Positions 43,201 through 52,465 of a stretch of DNA of 64,000 nucleotides are shown piece by piece (position 1 is the stretch's first letter; each line of letters begins with the position of its first letter). The position numbers were made by a program, and so were the translations under genes. The DNA lies in NCBI GenBank assembly GCA_964537035.1, contig CAZIAK010000015.1:28115-92114 (forward strand), in the 5' to 3' direction. The stretch comes from CAZIAK01 sp964537035. Its GTDB lineage: Bacteria; Planctomycetota; B15-G4. The notes under the pieces were generated by a model. That model worked only from the letters and a program-made list of their open reading frames with translations, was not told where the DNA came from and made no database searches.

Positions 43201-44595
43201 GAGCTGGTGGTCATCGCTCCCGAGGGAGTGCCCCTGCACGTGGCCACGCGCAACGCCGACGACCTCGAGACCTCCACCGAAATCGACGAGGCCGGGCACC
43301 GCGTGTACCGCTGGGTCGCTCGCGACCTGTCCCGCCCGGACATCGAGGGTCTCATGCCCGGCCGCCGGGAGTTCGCCCCCACGGTCGACGTGACCACCTT
43401 CGCTGACTGGCAGTCCTTCGCCAGCTGGTGGTGGGACTTCATCGAGAAGGAGTTCGTCACCACCGACGCCATGCGGGCGAAGGTCGCCGAGCTGGTGGCG
43501 GGCAAGGGCAGCGAGCTGGAGCAGGTCGAGGCCATCGCCCGCTTCGTGGGCCAGGAGATCCGCTACAACGCCTGGGCCTTCGGCACCCACGGCTACGAGC
43601 CCTACAGCGCATCGACGATCTTCGAGCGCCGCTTCGGCGACTGCAAGGACAAGTCGATCCTGCTGCGGCAGATGCTGGCGGAGATCGACGTCGAGGCCAT
43701 CCCCGTGCTGATCAACGCCGAGTACTACCGGGCAGACGAGCCCCTCGAGTCGGCCATGATCGGACTGTTCAACCACTGCATCGCCTATCTGCCCGCCACG
43801 GACGAACGGGGCGGCTACTACCTCGACGCCACCGCCGACCTGAACCCGGTGGACTACCTGCGGGCCGATGACCAGGGTGCGCGAGTGCTCCACGTCGACC
43901 AGAATGGTGGGACCCTGCACGACATCCCCTACGCTGCCGCCGCCCAGAACGGGTTGCTGCGCACCTACGATGTGGCCCTGTCGCCTGACGGTTCGGCCCG
44001 GGTCGAGATGGTCGACGAGAGCGGCGGCCAGTTCGGCGTCGGCATGCGCACGCGCTACGGCGGCGAGCAGGGGGACATCGAGCGCAAGCTGTCCCAGCAG
44101 CTGGCCGAGGCCTTCGGTGCCATCGACCTGGTCGACGTGTCCACCTCTGATCTGGAGGACATCACCGAGACAGCGCGCATGGCAACGGTCTTCGACGCCG
44201 CAGACCTGTGGACCCGCGATGGCGACTGGCGCAGCCTGGCGATCTCTCCCGACCCTCTGGGCCTGGAGAGCCTGGCTCACGAGCGCCCTGATGAGCGGGA
44301 CTTCGAGCTGGTACTCGACCGCCCGTTCCGCAGTCGCACCGAGGTGCTCTATCGCTTGCCTGAAGGTGTGAGCGAGGTGCTGCTGCCAGAGACCGCAGCG
44401 ATCGTGCTGCCCGGCTTGCTGGAGTATCAGCTCACGGCGGAGCAGCTCCCCGACGGCGTTCGTGTGGTCCGTGACTTCTCCCTGCACGTGCGCCGGGTGG
44501 GGCTCGACGACTACGGAGCCTTCAGGGACGCGGTGCGCGAGATCGGCCAGGCCGAGTCGCGGGTTCTGCGCCTGCGCCCGGACCCTGTGGATTGA
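40298..44595 (+). CDS. Large exported TPR / DUF3857 / transglutaminase-like protein (interrupted by an assembly gap)
   Basis: The gene is split by 100 N at 41581-41680, but the 55 bases before and after the N run are identical. Collapsing the run and one copy removes 155 bases and restores one frame of about 1380 residues. ATG 40298 has GGAG 8 bases upstream and gives a signal peptide (MLFSLIVVLASAATPLTSP). Then come a beta region (ITDWYVAGPFDNERGAGF), an acidic Asp/Gly repeat at the gap, TPR helices (about residues 440-780), a DUF3857 domain (VVWRVHPDGTEHSYEHTVLR) and a transglutaminase domain with Cys in RFGDCKDKS, His in FNHCIAYL and Asp in YLDATAD. The triad is intact. Role unknown; perhaps a periplasmic protein-crosslinking or protease-like enzyme. 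Confidence 0.88.
41432..41521 (+). repeat. 15-bp tandem repeat encoding Asp-Asp-Leu/Met-Gly-Ala units
   Basis: Six copies of a 15-base unit close to GACCTTGGCGCCGAC or GACATGGGCGCCGAC inside the large exported protein gene. They encode an acidic (Asp-Leu/Met-Gly-Ala-Asp)n stretch that could bind calcium. The repeat ends a few bases before the assembly break. Confidence 0.9.
41526..41735 (+). other. Spurious scaffold gap: 55-bp duplicate on both sides of 100 N
   Basis: Positions 41526-41580 and 41681-41735 are the same 55 bases, separated by exactly 100 N. Two contigs overlapping by one assembly k-mer and then padded with N explains this. Joining them leaves the reading frame of the surrounding gene open, which supports the overlap. 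Confidence 0.93.
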
Positions 44596-44717
44596 CGACT
44601 GGGTCACGCGCTCGTGCGGATGTCTCACCCGCGCCGATCCCACATCGGCGCCAGCTGCACTCCCATGCTGCTCGGGCAGCGGGACCCTTATCACCCGCCT
44701 TCTCCATGAGGATCGCC

Positions 44718-45728
44718 ATGACACGCTGGCCGCTGCTCCTGCTGACCGTTCTCCCGCTGGCCTGTGCCTCCACCGGGGCTGACCCGCTTCCCGCCGACGC
44801 CGTGCTCTTGGGCTCAGGCGAGCACACGTACGTGTGGGTGGACGACTGGCTGGCCGTGCCCGGTGGGGGCGACCTGGGCAACACCCACGGCGAGATCGTG
44901 GTGGATGATCGTGGGCTGATCCACCTCAGCACGGACGAGGGTCAGGCGCTGATGACGTTCCGCGAAGACGGCTCGTTTGTTTCGGGATGGGGTGAGCAGT
45001 TCGCCAACGGCGTGCACGGCATGACCCTGGCTCCCGACGCTGACGGCGACGGGCAGGTCTTGTACTTCGTGCACTTCAACCGCCACGAGTTCGTCAAGGC
45101 GACCCTCGATGGCGAGGTGTTGTGGCGACGCGGCGCGCCCATGGCCTCGGGGTTGTATGAGAGCGAGGAGCAGTTCCGGCCCACGAGCATCGCCGTGGCT
45201 CCCGATGGGACGCTCTTCGTGGCCGATGGCTACGGTCTGCATTGGGTGCACCGCTACGACGCCGAGGGCCAGTACATCAACTCGTTCGGAGGTCCGGGGA
45301 GTGAGCCGGGCCAGCTGTCAACGCCCCATGGGTTGCTCGTCGACACCCGGACTGACACGCCCCAGCTGCTCGTCGCCGACCGGGAGAACCACCGCCTGTC
45401 GATCTTCGACCTGACCGGCCAGTTCGTCGGGCTGATCGAAGGCATGCTGCGTCGGCCTTGCAAGATCCAGCAGCGCGGCGAGTTTCTGGTCATCCCCGAT
45501 CTGGCGGGCCGGGTGACCATTCTCGACGGCAGCAACCGCCTGGTGACTCACCTGGGGGACAACCCGGACGCGTCGCTCCGCGCGGTGAACGGCGTGCCCA
45601 AAGACCGCTGGGTTGATGGCCTGTTTCTCGCGCCGCACTCTGCTGCGTGGGACGCGAAGGGCGACCTCTACGTGATGGACTGGAACCGCTGGGGGCGGGT
45701 GAACAAGTTGCGGCGGGTGGCTCGCTAG
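44718..45728 (+). CDS. Lipoprotein with NHL-type six-bladed beta-propeller
   Basis: A 336-residue product. ATG 44718 is preferred because GAGG lies 6 bases upstream; an ATG 12 bases earlier is in frame. The signal peptide ends in a lipobox (LLLLTVLPLACAS), so the protein is lipidated. The mature part is a propeller of NHL-like blades: GEIVVDDRGLIHLS, RPTSIAVAPDGTLFVADGYG, STPHGLLVDTRTDTPQLLVA, DRENHRLSIFDLTGQFVGLI, and AAWDAKGDLYVMDWNRWGRV. The nearest characterised relatives are peptidyl-hydroxyglycine amidating lyase-type and similar propellers, but no catalytic metal site is obvious. A binding or sugar-related role is an inference. It follows the transglutaminase-like gene by 122 bases. 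Confidence 0.82.
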   Translation: MTRWPLLLLTVLPLACASTGADPLPADAVLLGSGEHTYVWVDDWLAVPGGGDLGNTHGEIVVDDRGLIHLSTDEGQALMTFREDGSFVSGWGEQFANGVHGMTLAPDADGDGQVLYFVHFNRHEFVKATLDGEVLWRRGAPMASGLYESEEQFRPTSIAVAPDGTLFVADGYGLHWVHRYDAEGQYINSFGGPGSEPGQLSTPHGLLVDTRTDTPQLLVADRENHRLSIFDLTGQFVGLIEGMLRRPCKIQQRGEFLVIPDLAGRVTILDGSNRLVTHLGDNPDASLRAVNGVPKDRWVDGLFLAPHSAAWDAKGDLYVMDWNRWGRVNKLRRVAR

Positions 45729-45854
45729 GCCGGAATTTTCGCCACGATCGTCGCGAGGGTCCAGTCGTGCCCGCCGCAGATCGTGGTGAGAAGTCCGGGC
45801 CAGGCTCCGTGCTGTGGGCCGACGGTCTTTCCATCGCCGCAGGAGCCCTGGCCG

Positions 45855-47303
45855 TCAACCGTCCAGCTCCGTGAAGACTACCGGGGGCTCGACTTCGATG
45901 GCTGGGTCGACGGCCGGGCTGGCTGCGTGGATGCTGACGGTGGGGCGTGCTGCGGCCAGATTGTTCAGCTGCTCTGCGGTGAGGCCGCTGTCCCAGAGGT
46001 AGACGGTGGTCAGGGCGGCCATGTGTTGCAGAGCGTCCACGCTGCCCGGGGACAGGGTGGTGCCGGAGAGGTTGAGCCAGCTCAGGGTGTTGTGGTCCAT
46101 CAGCAGTGCCAGGTTCAGCGGCGGGCCAGTGAGTCGGCGCAGATCGAGGCGCTCGAGCCTGGGCAGGGTGGCCAGCAGCTCGAGCTCGATGTCGCCGAGG
46201 AGCTTGCCCGCCAAGGACAACTGCACCACGTGCTCGCGCACCGGCGTGAGCAGCGCGGCAAGCTCTCCCGGCTGAAGCGTGGCGGCCTCGAAGTCGAGCC
46301 AGAGTCCCGGTTGGTGGGGAGCCAGCCGCTCGACGTGGACGAGACGCGCGCTCAGAGCGGCCAGGGCGTCGGTCGCAGCGAGCAGTGGATCCACCGACCG
46401 CGTGTCATCTGAACTCGCTGTGGCGACCGTGGGGACCTCCATCGCGTCGCCTGGCGCCGGTGATCTGTGGGGCGCGGCCGGCGGTGCTGAAGCTGGCAAG
46501 GCGGGCGCCCGGGTGTGGGCGGGGGCACGGGGCGTTGTGCCCTGCGCTGCTCCCGGGCTCAGCCCCGTGATCCACTCCGCAATCGCGGCCCTCTCCGCGT
46601 CCGTCGGCTGGGACTTCGACGACGGCGGCATGTGATCGTCGTGCTCGAGGGGCAGGAGCAGACGCTCCATGAGCAGGCTCGCCTCGGGCTGCCCGGGAAG
46701 CAGTGCGGGGCCGCTCTCGCCACCCTTCAAGGCCAGAGCCTGCGTGGCCAAGTTCAGCCCACCACGCTGCTTGCGCTCCCCATGACATTTGCCGCAGCGC
46801 GCCAGGAACACGGGCTGCACCGTGGCGAAGTCGGGCTGCGTCGCGACGTCAGCAGCCTCGCCCTCCTCCGGAAACCACGGCGCCAGCAGGAAGTCGTCCC
46901 CGTGGGTCAGGCTGCCGCCGAGGTGCGCCGTGGGAATCATCAGCGCGAAGCCCAGGCACACGGCCAGGGGATAACGGGCCGGCTGCTTGCGATAGGTGTA
47001 GCCCACCCAGAGCGACATCGCGGCCAAGGCGATGCCCAGCCACTCGTGCCAGTCGACCTCGTCGCCGTAACCTCCACCCTCGTGGAGCAGCCAGCCGCTC
47101 AGCGCGGCGAGGGGCGCGGTGAGCACGAGCAGGCGCACCAGCAGGCGGCGGGTGCGGTCCTCTGGCGGGGAGGCGCGCCGGCGCAGCAACGACGGGAACT
47201 CCAACAAGAACAGGATCACGTACAGCGCCACGGGCAGGTGCAGCACCAAGGGATGCCAGCGGCTGACCACGTCGGCCCAGTCGAGGCCCTGCAGGTATTC
47301 CAT
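45855..47303 (-). CDS. Membrane protein with planctomycete cytochrome c motif and leucine-rich repeats
   Basis: A 482-residue protein of unusual composition. The N-terminal part has about four membrane helices (HPLVLHLPVALYVILFLLEF, LVLTAPLAALSGWLL, EWLGIALAAMSLWVG, AVCLGFALMIPTAHLGG), similar to DUF2231-type membrane domains. A PSCyt1-like haem motif follows (FLARCGKCHGERKQRGGL, with DDHMPPSSKSQPT further on). After a Pro/Ala-rich linker comes a short leucine-rich repeat domain (LLATLPRLERLDLRRLTG, HNTLSWLNLSGTTLSPGS, ALTTVYLWDSGLTAEQL). It is probably an electron-carrying membrane protein with a binding domain on the outside. ATG 47303 lies 8 bases after the DUF1501 stop; an upstream open frame overlaps that gene and is rejected. 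Confidence 0.85.
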   Translation of the reverse strand: MEYLQGLDWADVVSRWHPLVLHLPVALYVILFLLEFPSLLRRRASPPEDRTRRLLVRLLVLTAPLAALSGWLLHEGGGYGDEVDWHEWLGIALAAMSLWVGYTYRKQPARYPLAVCLGFALMIPTAHLGGSLTHGDDFLLAPWFPEEGEAADVATQPDFATVQPVFLARCGKCHGERKQRGGLNLATQALALKGGESGPALLPGQPEASLLMERLLLPLEHDDHMPPSSKSQPTDAERAAIAEWITGLSPGAAQGTTPRAPAHTRAPALPASAPPAAPHRSPAPGDAMEVPTVATASSDDTRSVDPLLAATDALAALSARLVHVERLAPHQPGLWLDFEAATLQPGELAALLTPVREHVVQLSLAGKLLGDIELELLATLPRLERLDLRRLTGPPLNLALLMDHNTLSWLNLSGTTLSPGSVDALQHMAALTTVYLWDSGLTAEQLNNLAAARPTVSIHAASPAVDPAIEVEPPVVFTELDG

Positions 47304-47311
47304 GAGCGGGT

Positions 47312-48748
47312 TCAGGCGATGAGTTCCTGGATGACCTTCCCGGACACGTCGGTGAGTCGAAAGTCCCGACCTTGGTGCCGATGCACGAGCCTCGTGTGAT
47401 CGAAGCCCAGCTGATGCAACAGGGTGGCGTGCAGGTCGTGCACGGAGACCGGGTCTTCGGTGATGTTGTAGCCGTAGTCGTCCGTGCTGCCGTGGACGAT
47501 GCCCCGCTTGAGCCCGCCGCCAGCCATCCACACCGTGAACGCTCGGGGGTGGTGATCCCGGCCGTAGTTGGTCCGGGTCAGGGTGCCCTGGCTGTAGACC
47601 GTGCGGCCGAACTCACCGGCCCAGAGCACGAGGGTGTCGTCCAGGAGACCTCGTTGCTGCAGGTCGCGCAGCAGCGCCGCCTGGGGTTGGTCGACGGCCT
47701 CGCTCTGCAGGCGGATCTCACTGGGCAGGTTGTTGTGCGCGTCCCAGCCCCGCATGTAGAGCTGGATGAAGCGCACACCTCGCTCTGCCAGGCGCCGGGC
47801 CATGAGGCAGTTGGAGGCGAAGGTGCCGGGCTTGCTGACCTCGGGGCCGTACATTTCCAGGGTGGCCTCGCTCTCGTCGGAGAAGTCCACCAGCTCGGGG
47901 ACCGACGTCTGCATGCGGTAGGCCATCTCGGCCTGGGCGATGCGCGTGGCCACCTCGGGATCGAAGCTCGCTGCGGCTTCTCTCTCGTTGAGCGCGGCTA
48001 CCAGGTCGAGCATGCGTCGCCGATCGCTGCGGCTCACTCCCGCCGGGTCCTTCAGGTAGAGCACCGGGTTGGAGCCGCTGCGGATCTTGCAGCCTTGGTG
48101 CCGTCCGTCGAGAAAACCGCTGCCCCAGAAGCGCTCGGACAAGGCCTGGGTGTTACCGAAGCCCTGGGAGATCAGCACCACGAAGGCGGGCAGGTTCTCG
48201 TTGGCGTTGCCCAGACCGTAGCTGGCCCAGGATCCGAAGCTCGGCCGCCCAGGCTGCTGGTTGCCCGTCTGAAAGAAGGTGATCGCGGGCTCGTGGTTGA
48301 TGGCGTCGGTGTGCATGGAGCGCACGATGCACAGCTCGCGAGCCATGCCGCCGGTGTGGGGCATGAGCTCGCTGACCCAGGCGCCGTCCTGAGCGTTGGG
48401 ATAGCGGCTGAAGCGAAACAGCGACGGCGCCACGGGGAAGCTGCTCTGACCGCTGGTCATGCCCGTGAGCCGCTGCCCCTGGCGGATCGAGTCGGGCAGC
48501 TCTTCGTTGAAGCGCGAGCGCAAGCCGGGCTTGTAATCGAACAGGTCCAGCTGACTGGGCGCCCCTTCCATGTGCATGTAAATGATGCGCTTGGCCTTCG
48601 CCGGAAAGTGCGTCCCCTGAACGTTGGAGAAGAGCGACGGTAGGGACACCTTGCCCATCACCGCGGCGAGCGCCCCGGCGCCCAGGCCGAAGAAGCGCCG
48701 GCGGGTGCTGAGCAGCTGTCGTTCGAGCAGCGGGTCGTGGGGGCTCAT
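47312..48748 (-). CDS. DUF1501 family exported protein (sulfatase-like fold)
   Basis: A 478-residue protein with a Tat-type signal (STRRRFFGLGAGALAAVMG). DUF1501 marks follow: IYMHMEGAPSQLDLFDYKPG, ELPDSIRQGQRLTGMTSGQ, GKxxxxVMPHTG-like SELMPHTGGMARELCIVRSM, HTDAINHEPAITFFQTG, PSFGSWASYGLGNANENLP, DGRHQGCKIRSGSNPVLYL, RRLAERGVRFIQLYMRGWD, TLVLWAGEFGRTVYSQG, RDHHPRAFTVWMAGGGLKRG and DDYGYNITEDPVSVHDLHAT. It belongs to the alkaline-phosphatase-like superfamily. In planctomycetes it nearly always follows a DUF1549/DUF1553 gene, as here (16-base gap). Substrate unknown; a role in degrading complex polymers is proposed for the pair in general. Confidence 0.94.
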   Translation of the reverse strand: MSPHDPLLERQLLSTRRRFFGLGAGALAAVMGKVSLPSLFSNVQGTHFPAKAKRIIYMHMEGAPSQLDLFDYKPGLRSRFNEELPDSIRQGQRLTGMTSGQSSFPVAPSLFRFSRYPNAQDGAWVSELMPHTGGMARELCIVRSMHTDAINHEPAITFFQTGNQQPGRPSFGSWASYGLGNANENLPAFVVLISQGFGNTQALSERFWGSGFLDGRHQGCKIRSGSNPVLYLKDPAGVSRSDRRRMLDLVAALNEREAAASFDPEVATRIAQAEMAYRMQTSVPELVDFSDESEATLEMYGPEVSKPGTFASNCLMARRLAERGVRFIQLYMRGWDAHNNLPSEIRLQSEAVDQPQAALLRDLQQRGLLDDTLVLWAGEFGRTVYSQGTLTRTNYGRDHHPRAFTVWMAGGGLKRGIVHGSTDDYGYNITEDPVSVHDLHATLLHQLGFDHTRLVHRHQGRDFRLTDVSGKVIQELIA

Positions 48749-48764
48749 GAGTGGCAGCGCCTCG

Positions 48765-51700
48765 TCAGCTCTGGGTGATGGTGGCGTGGAGGTTGAGAGC
48801 TGCGCTGGCCACCATGGTCCAGGCGGCGAGTTCGGCGGGGTCGAGCGTCATGTCCTGTGGGGCCACGCCCGTCTGCAGGAGCGACCTTGCTTCATCGGGT
48901 GCACCGTCGTAGCGGCTCTGGAAGTCCTCCAGGCAGCTGGACAGCAACGTCAGCTCGTCAGGCCGGGGGCTCCGTCCGGTGCAGCGTTGAAACAGGCTCG
49001 CCAATCGTGCGTCCGGGGTACCGGGCGAGAGCAGGGTGCGCTCGGCCAGCAGCCGCGCCGCCTCCACGAACTGCTCGTCGTTCCAGAGCACCAGCGCTTG
49101 CAGCGGGGTATTGGTCGTCTCCCGCCGGATGGTGCAGCTCTCTCGGGTGGGCGCGTCGAAGGTCAACATCGACGGGGGAGGGCAGGCGCGCTTCCAGTAC
49201 GTGTACAGGCTGCGACGCCACATCTGTGCGTCTGGCCCCGGGTCGAACTCCCGGGTGTTGGAGGCGAGCATGGAGACCTCTCGCCACAGGCCCTCCGGCT
49301 GGTACGGCTTCACCGACGGACCGCCCAGGTCTTCGACCAGCAGACCCGACACGAGCAGGGCCTGGTCACGAATGGTCTCGGCGTCGAGGCGTCTGCGGGG
49401 ATAGGCGGCCAGCAGCTGGTTGTCCGGGTCGAGCTGGCGCACCTCGGCGCGCACTTGCGACGACTGCCGATAGGTGTCGCTGTTCACCATGAGCGCGAGC
49501 ATGTGCTGCACGTCCCAGCCGCTGTCCACGAACTCGATGGCGAGCCAGTCGAGCAGCTCGGGATGGGTAGGCCAGGAGCCTTGGTAGCCGAAGTTGCCCG
49601 AACTCTCGACGATCCCCGTACCGAAGAGCATCTGCCACAGGCGGTTGACCGCGACCCGTGCCACCAAGGGATTCTCGGGGGCGGTCATCCACTGGGCCAG
49701 GTCGAGTCGGGTAGCGCGGGTCTCGCTCTTCGTGGCTTCGCCGAGAAACTCGGGAACCCCTGGTAGCACCGGGCGCTCCGGGTCGCCCTTGTCGTACTCG
49801 CCCCGGGTGAGCACGAAGGTGGGGGGCGCCATCTCCCGCTCCTGCATGATCATGGTGCGGGGGATCTCTGTTTCGAGCTGAGCCAGCTGTGCGTTCAGCT
49901 CTACGGTGGCGGCCACTCCGGCGACGTATTCAGGGGAGACCGAGATGCGCCAGGCGTGGGCGATGCGCTCGGCGTGCCGCTCGGCGACCTCGGTGCCGGG
50001 CACATCGCGCACCAGGGCTGCGACCAGGTCGCTGGTGAAGCGTTCGGCGGCTTCGAGGGCCTGGTAGTAGAAGCCAGCGGCACCACCGGTATTGATCACC
50101 TTGAGCACGAGCACGTTGCGGCCGGGGCGCAGGGCGATGGCCACCCGGTCCTGGTCGGCTTGCACACCCCGGGGGACCTCTCGCTGCAGCACCAGCTCGC
50201 CGTTGACGTAGAGGGCGAAGCCGTCGTCGCTGCCCAGGCTGACCTCGAGCTGCCGAGCCTGGGGCGCGTAGATCTCCCGGCCCAGCAGATGCACGTTCAC
50301 GCCGTCGGCCAGGGCGATGACTTCGCCGTCCTTGAACTCTCGCTGGTAAATCCATGAGAGCGGTGCGCCCGAGCCCCACGAGAACGTCTCGGCCGGGTCA
50401 AAGGTCTGGCTCGTCTCGGCGCCGACCTGCACGTCGTAGGCGCCGTCTGCGCCGTCCAGCTCGAACGGCCCCACGTGGTACCAGGGGCCCTGGGCCAGGG
50501 GCAGCCGAGCCACGCCCGCCGCACCTAGCTGAGCCAGGGACAGGGCCACGTGTCCAAACACATGGCCGGCCCAGATCGACTCGTAGGACAGGGTCACGAT
50601 GAGCTCGGTGCCGCCTTCGAAGCCGAAGGGCTCGTCGCTCAGGAACAAGGCGCTGCGCTCGTCGCCCGCGGTGTGTCCGGCGATGGCCCAGCCCGTGTTG
50701 GGCCGCTCATCGAACGCGCGCAGGACGCCGTAGTCGTCGTTGTCCTGAGCGAAGTCTGCCCAGGCCCAGGTCAGGTTGAGCTCTCGCTGTTGTGTGGGGT
50801 CGAGCAACGACACCGCCTGCACGGAGAGGCCTGTGAGCACGGCGTTGCCGTTGTCTGCTCGGCCGGGCGCGCCGTTGACCAGGCTCGGGTGACGCAAGGC
50901 ATCGAGCTGGATCAAGCGCAGGTCCTGGCCGTCGGTGCGCAGGCGCAGGGTGTGCACGTCGGTGAGGGGATTCTCGCCGCTGACCAACAGATGGCCGTCC
51001 GCCGTCACCTCCATGGAGGCGCCCTCTGCGGAGCTGGCCGAGACAAGCTCGGANNNNNNNNNNNNNNNNNNNNNNNNNNNNNNNNNNNNNNNNNNNNNNN
51101 NNNNNNNNNNNNNNNNNNNNNNNNNNNNNNNNNNNNNNNNNNNNNNNNNNNNNAACTTGTGGTCGTGGCACCGGGCGCAGGCCAAGGTCAGGCCCAAGAA
51201 GACCGACGCGGTGGTGCTGGCTCGATCGACGGCGTACTCCACCAGGTACTCCTCGTCGATGGCGCCGCCCTCGTCGGTGATCACGTGGTTGCGGTTGAAG
51301 CCGCTGGCGATCTGCTGGGCGATGGTGGCCTCTGGCAGCAGGTCTCCCGCGAGCTGCTCGGTCAAGAACCGGTCGAAGGGCATGTTGTCCCGGTAGGCGT
51401 TCAGCACCCAGTCGCGCCAGGGCCAGATCTGCCGTCCCGCATCGGTGTGGATGCCGTTGGTGTCGCCGTAGCGCGCCTGGTCGAGCCAGGGGCTGGCCAT
51501 GCGCTCGGCGTACCGCGAACGGTAGGGCTCCTCGGTGAACAGGCGCTCGACCCAGCGGGACCAGACCACGTCGAAGTCGCCGCCGTCGAGGTCTGCAAGA
51601 AAGCGCTCGGTCTCTTCGGGAGTGCTGGGCAGTCCGGTGAGGTCGAGCATCAAGCGCCGCAGCAAGATCTCCGGCCGCTCTCGTGGGGACGGCTGCAGCC

Positions 51701-52295
51701 CGGCCTGGTTGAGCCCAGCCCGTACGAACTCATCGATGGCCTTGGGGGCCTCGGCGGCCTCGGGGGCCTTGGGGGCCTTGGGGGCCTTGGGGGCGTCGGC
51801 GGCTCCGATGGCCTCGGGCGCCCTGGGCGTCTGCCCATCGCGGCCCGGCAGGGGCGGCCGTGCGGGAGGCACAAAGGCCCAGTGCGGCTCGTACTCCGCG
51901 CCGTGCCCGATCCAGCGCTCGAGCAGGTCCTTCTGCGACTCGGTCAGCGCGCCGTTGCGGTGCGTCGACGGCGGCATGACCTCGTCGGGGTCCAGGTTGG
52001 TGATGCGCCGCCACAGCTCGCTGCCCCCGGGATCACCGGGAGCGATGGCCCGCAGGCCGTCCCGTTCGAGGGTCGCGAACTCGAAGGTGTCCAGGCGCAA
52101 GCCCGCCCGCCGGGTGCTTTCATCGGGGCCGTGACAGACGAAGCAGCGCTCCGAGAGGATGGGCCTGATGTCCCGGCCGTAGAGCACGGGGGCCGACGAT
52201 GTGGTGGCCTCTCCAGCGAGCCACGGCACGGCTGAAACCATGGCTGTGACAAGCCAAAGCGCAGCACCACATCTTGCTATCTGCCCGGAAATCAT
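48765..52295 (-). CDS. PSCyt1-DUF1549-DUF1553 protein (contains a real sequence gap)
   Basis: An exported protein of at least 1140 known residues. Signal segment CGAALWLVTAMVSAVPWLA; a c-type haem motif in SERCFVCHGPDESTRRAGL (PSCyt1); DPDEVMPPSTH; a low-complexity Ala-Pro-Lys linker; then DUF1549 (LLRRLMLDLTGLPSTPEE, PYRSRYAERMASPWLDQARY, IASGFNRNHVITDEGGA, LACARCHDHK). About 100 N at 51054-51153 replace the next part. A middle carbohydrate-binding-like beta domain (SLGSDDGFALYVNGELVL) comes next, then DUF1553 (NPLVARVAVNRLWQMLFG, GYQGSWPTHPELLDWLAIEF, SDTYRQSSQ, ESCTIRRETTNTPLQALVLW). Proposed to be a haem-coupled enzyme of polymer breakdown, function unproven. First gene of the operon with DUF1501 and the cytochrome/LRR protein. 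Confidence 0.92.
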   Translation of the reverse strand: MISGQIARCGAALWLVTAMVSAVPWLAGEATTSSAPVLYGRDIRPILSERCFVCHGPDESTRRAGLRLDTFEFATLERDGLRAIAPGDPGGSELWRRITNLDPDEVMPPSTHRNGALTESQKDLLERWIGHGAEYEPHWAFVPPARPPLPGRDGQTPRAPEAIGAADAPKAPKAPKAPEAAEAPKAIDEFVRAGLNQAGLQPSPRERPEILLRRLMLDLTGLPSTPEETERFLADLDGGDFDVVWSRWVERLFTEEPYRSRYAERMASPWLDQARYGDTNGIHTDAGRQIWPWRDWVLNAYRDNMPFDRFLTEQLAGDLLPEATIAQQIASGFNRNHVITDEGGAIDEEYLVEYAVDRASTTASVFLGLTLACARCHDHKXXXXXXXXXXXXXXXXXXXXXXXXXXXXXXXXXXSELVSASSAEGASMEVTADGHLLVSGENPLTDVHTLRLRTDGQDLRLIQLDALRHPSLVNGAPGRADNGNAVLTGLSVQAVSLLDPTQQRELNLTWAWADFAQDNDDYGVLRAFDERPNTGWAIAGHTAGDERSALFLSDEPFGFEGGTELIVTLSYESIWAGHVFGHVALSLAQLGAAGVARLPLAQGPWYHVGPFELDGADGAYDVQVGAETSQTFDPAETFSWGSGAPLSWIYQREFKDGEVIALADGVNVHLLGREIYAPQARQLEVSLGSDDGFALYVNGELVLQREVPRGVQADQDRVAIALRPGRNVLVLKVINTGGAAGFYYQALEAAERFTSDLVAALVRDVPGTEVAERHAERIAHAWRISVSPEYVAGVAATVELNAQLAQLETEIPRTMIMQEREMAPPTFVLTRGEYDKGDPERPVLPGVPEFLGEATKSETRATRLDLAQWMTAPENPLVARVAVNRLWQMLFGTGIVESSGNFGYQGSWPTHPELLDWLAIEFVDSGWDVQHMLALMVNSDTYRQSSQVRAEVRQLDPDNQLLAAYPRRRLDAETIRDQALLVSGLLVEDLGGPSVKPYQPEGLWREVSMLASNTREFDPGPDAQMWRRSLYTYWKRACPPPSMLTFDAPTRESCTIRRETTNTPLQALVLWNDEQFVEAARLLAERTLLSPGTPDARLASLFQRCTGRSPRPDELTLLSSCLEDFQSRYDGAPDEARSLLQTGVAPQDMTLDPAELAAWTMVASAALNLHATITQS
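51054..51153. other. Assembly gap (100 N) inside the DUF1549/DUF1553 gene
   Basis: A run of 100 N of arbitrary length. Unlike the gap at 41581, the flanking bases do not repeat each other, so sequence is really missing. On the gene strand the break follows CARCHDHK, where family members continue with the second part of the DUF1549 domain. Confidence 0.95.
51738..51800 (-). repeat. 9-bp tandem repeat encoding Ala-Pro-Lys/Glu
   Basis: Seven copies of a 9-base unit near GGCCTTGGG on the plus strand (coding on the minus strand), in the linker between the PSCyt1 and DUF1549 domains. The encoded stretch is APKAPKAPKAPEAAEAPKA. It keeps frame and looks like a flexible spacer. Confidence 0.9.
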
Positions 52296-52465
52296 GGCGG
52301 CTCATGCTACAGCAAGACCGTCAGTCCTGGGCTTGAGCGGGCGGTAATGCCCAAATCCGCGAATGCTCCATGCTCCGGACCGCAGCAATCACCTACAAGT
52401 TACGCAAGGTGCGACGAGAGCGCCGCCCTGTTCAGGCACAGACGACGAGATCGAGAGAGAGCAGC

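Noticed and set aside
42199..44724. Long minus-strand open frame opposite the transglutaminase gene
   Set aside because: The plus strand encodes an unmistakable DUF3857-transglutaminase; the minus frame has no recognisable motif.
51054..51153. The second N run as another k-mer overlap
   Set aside because: The flanking sequences do not match each other, so real sequence is missing here.
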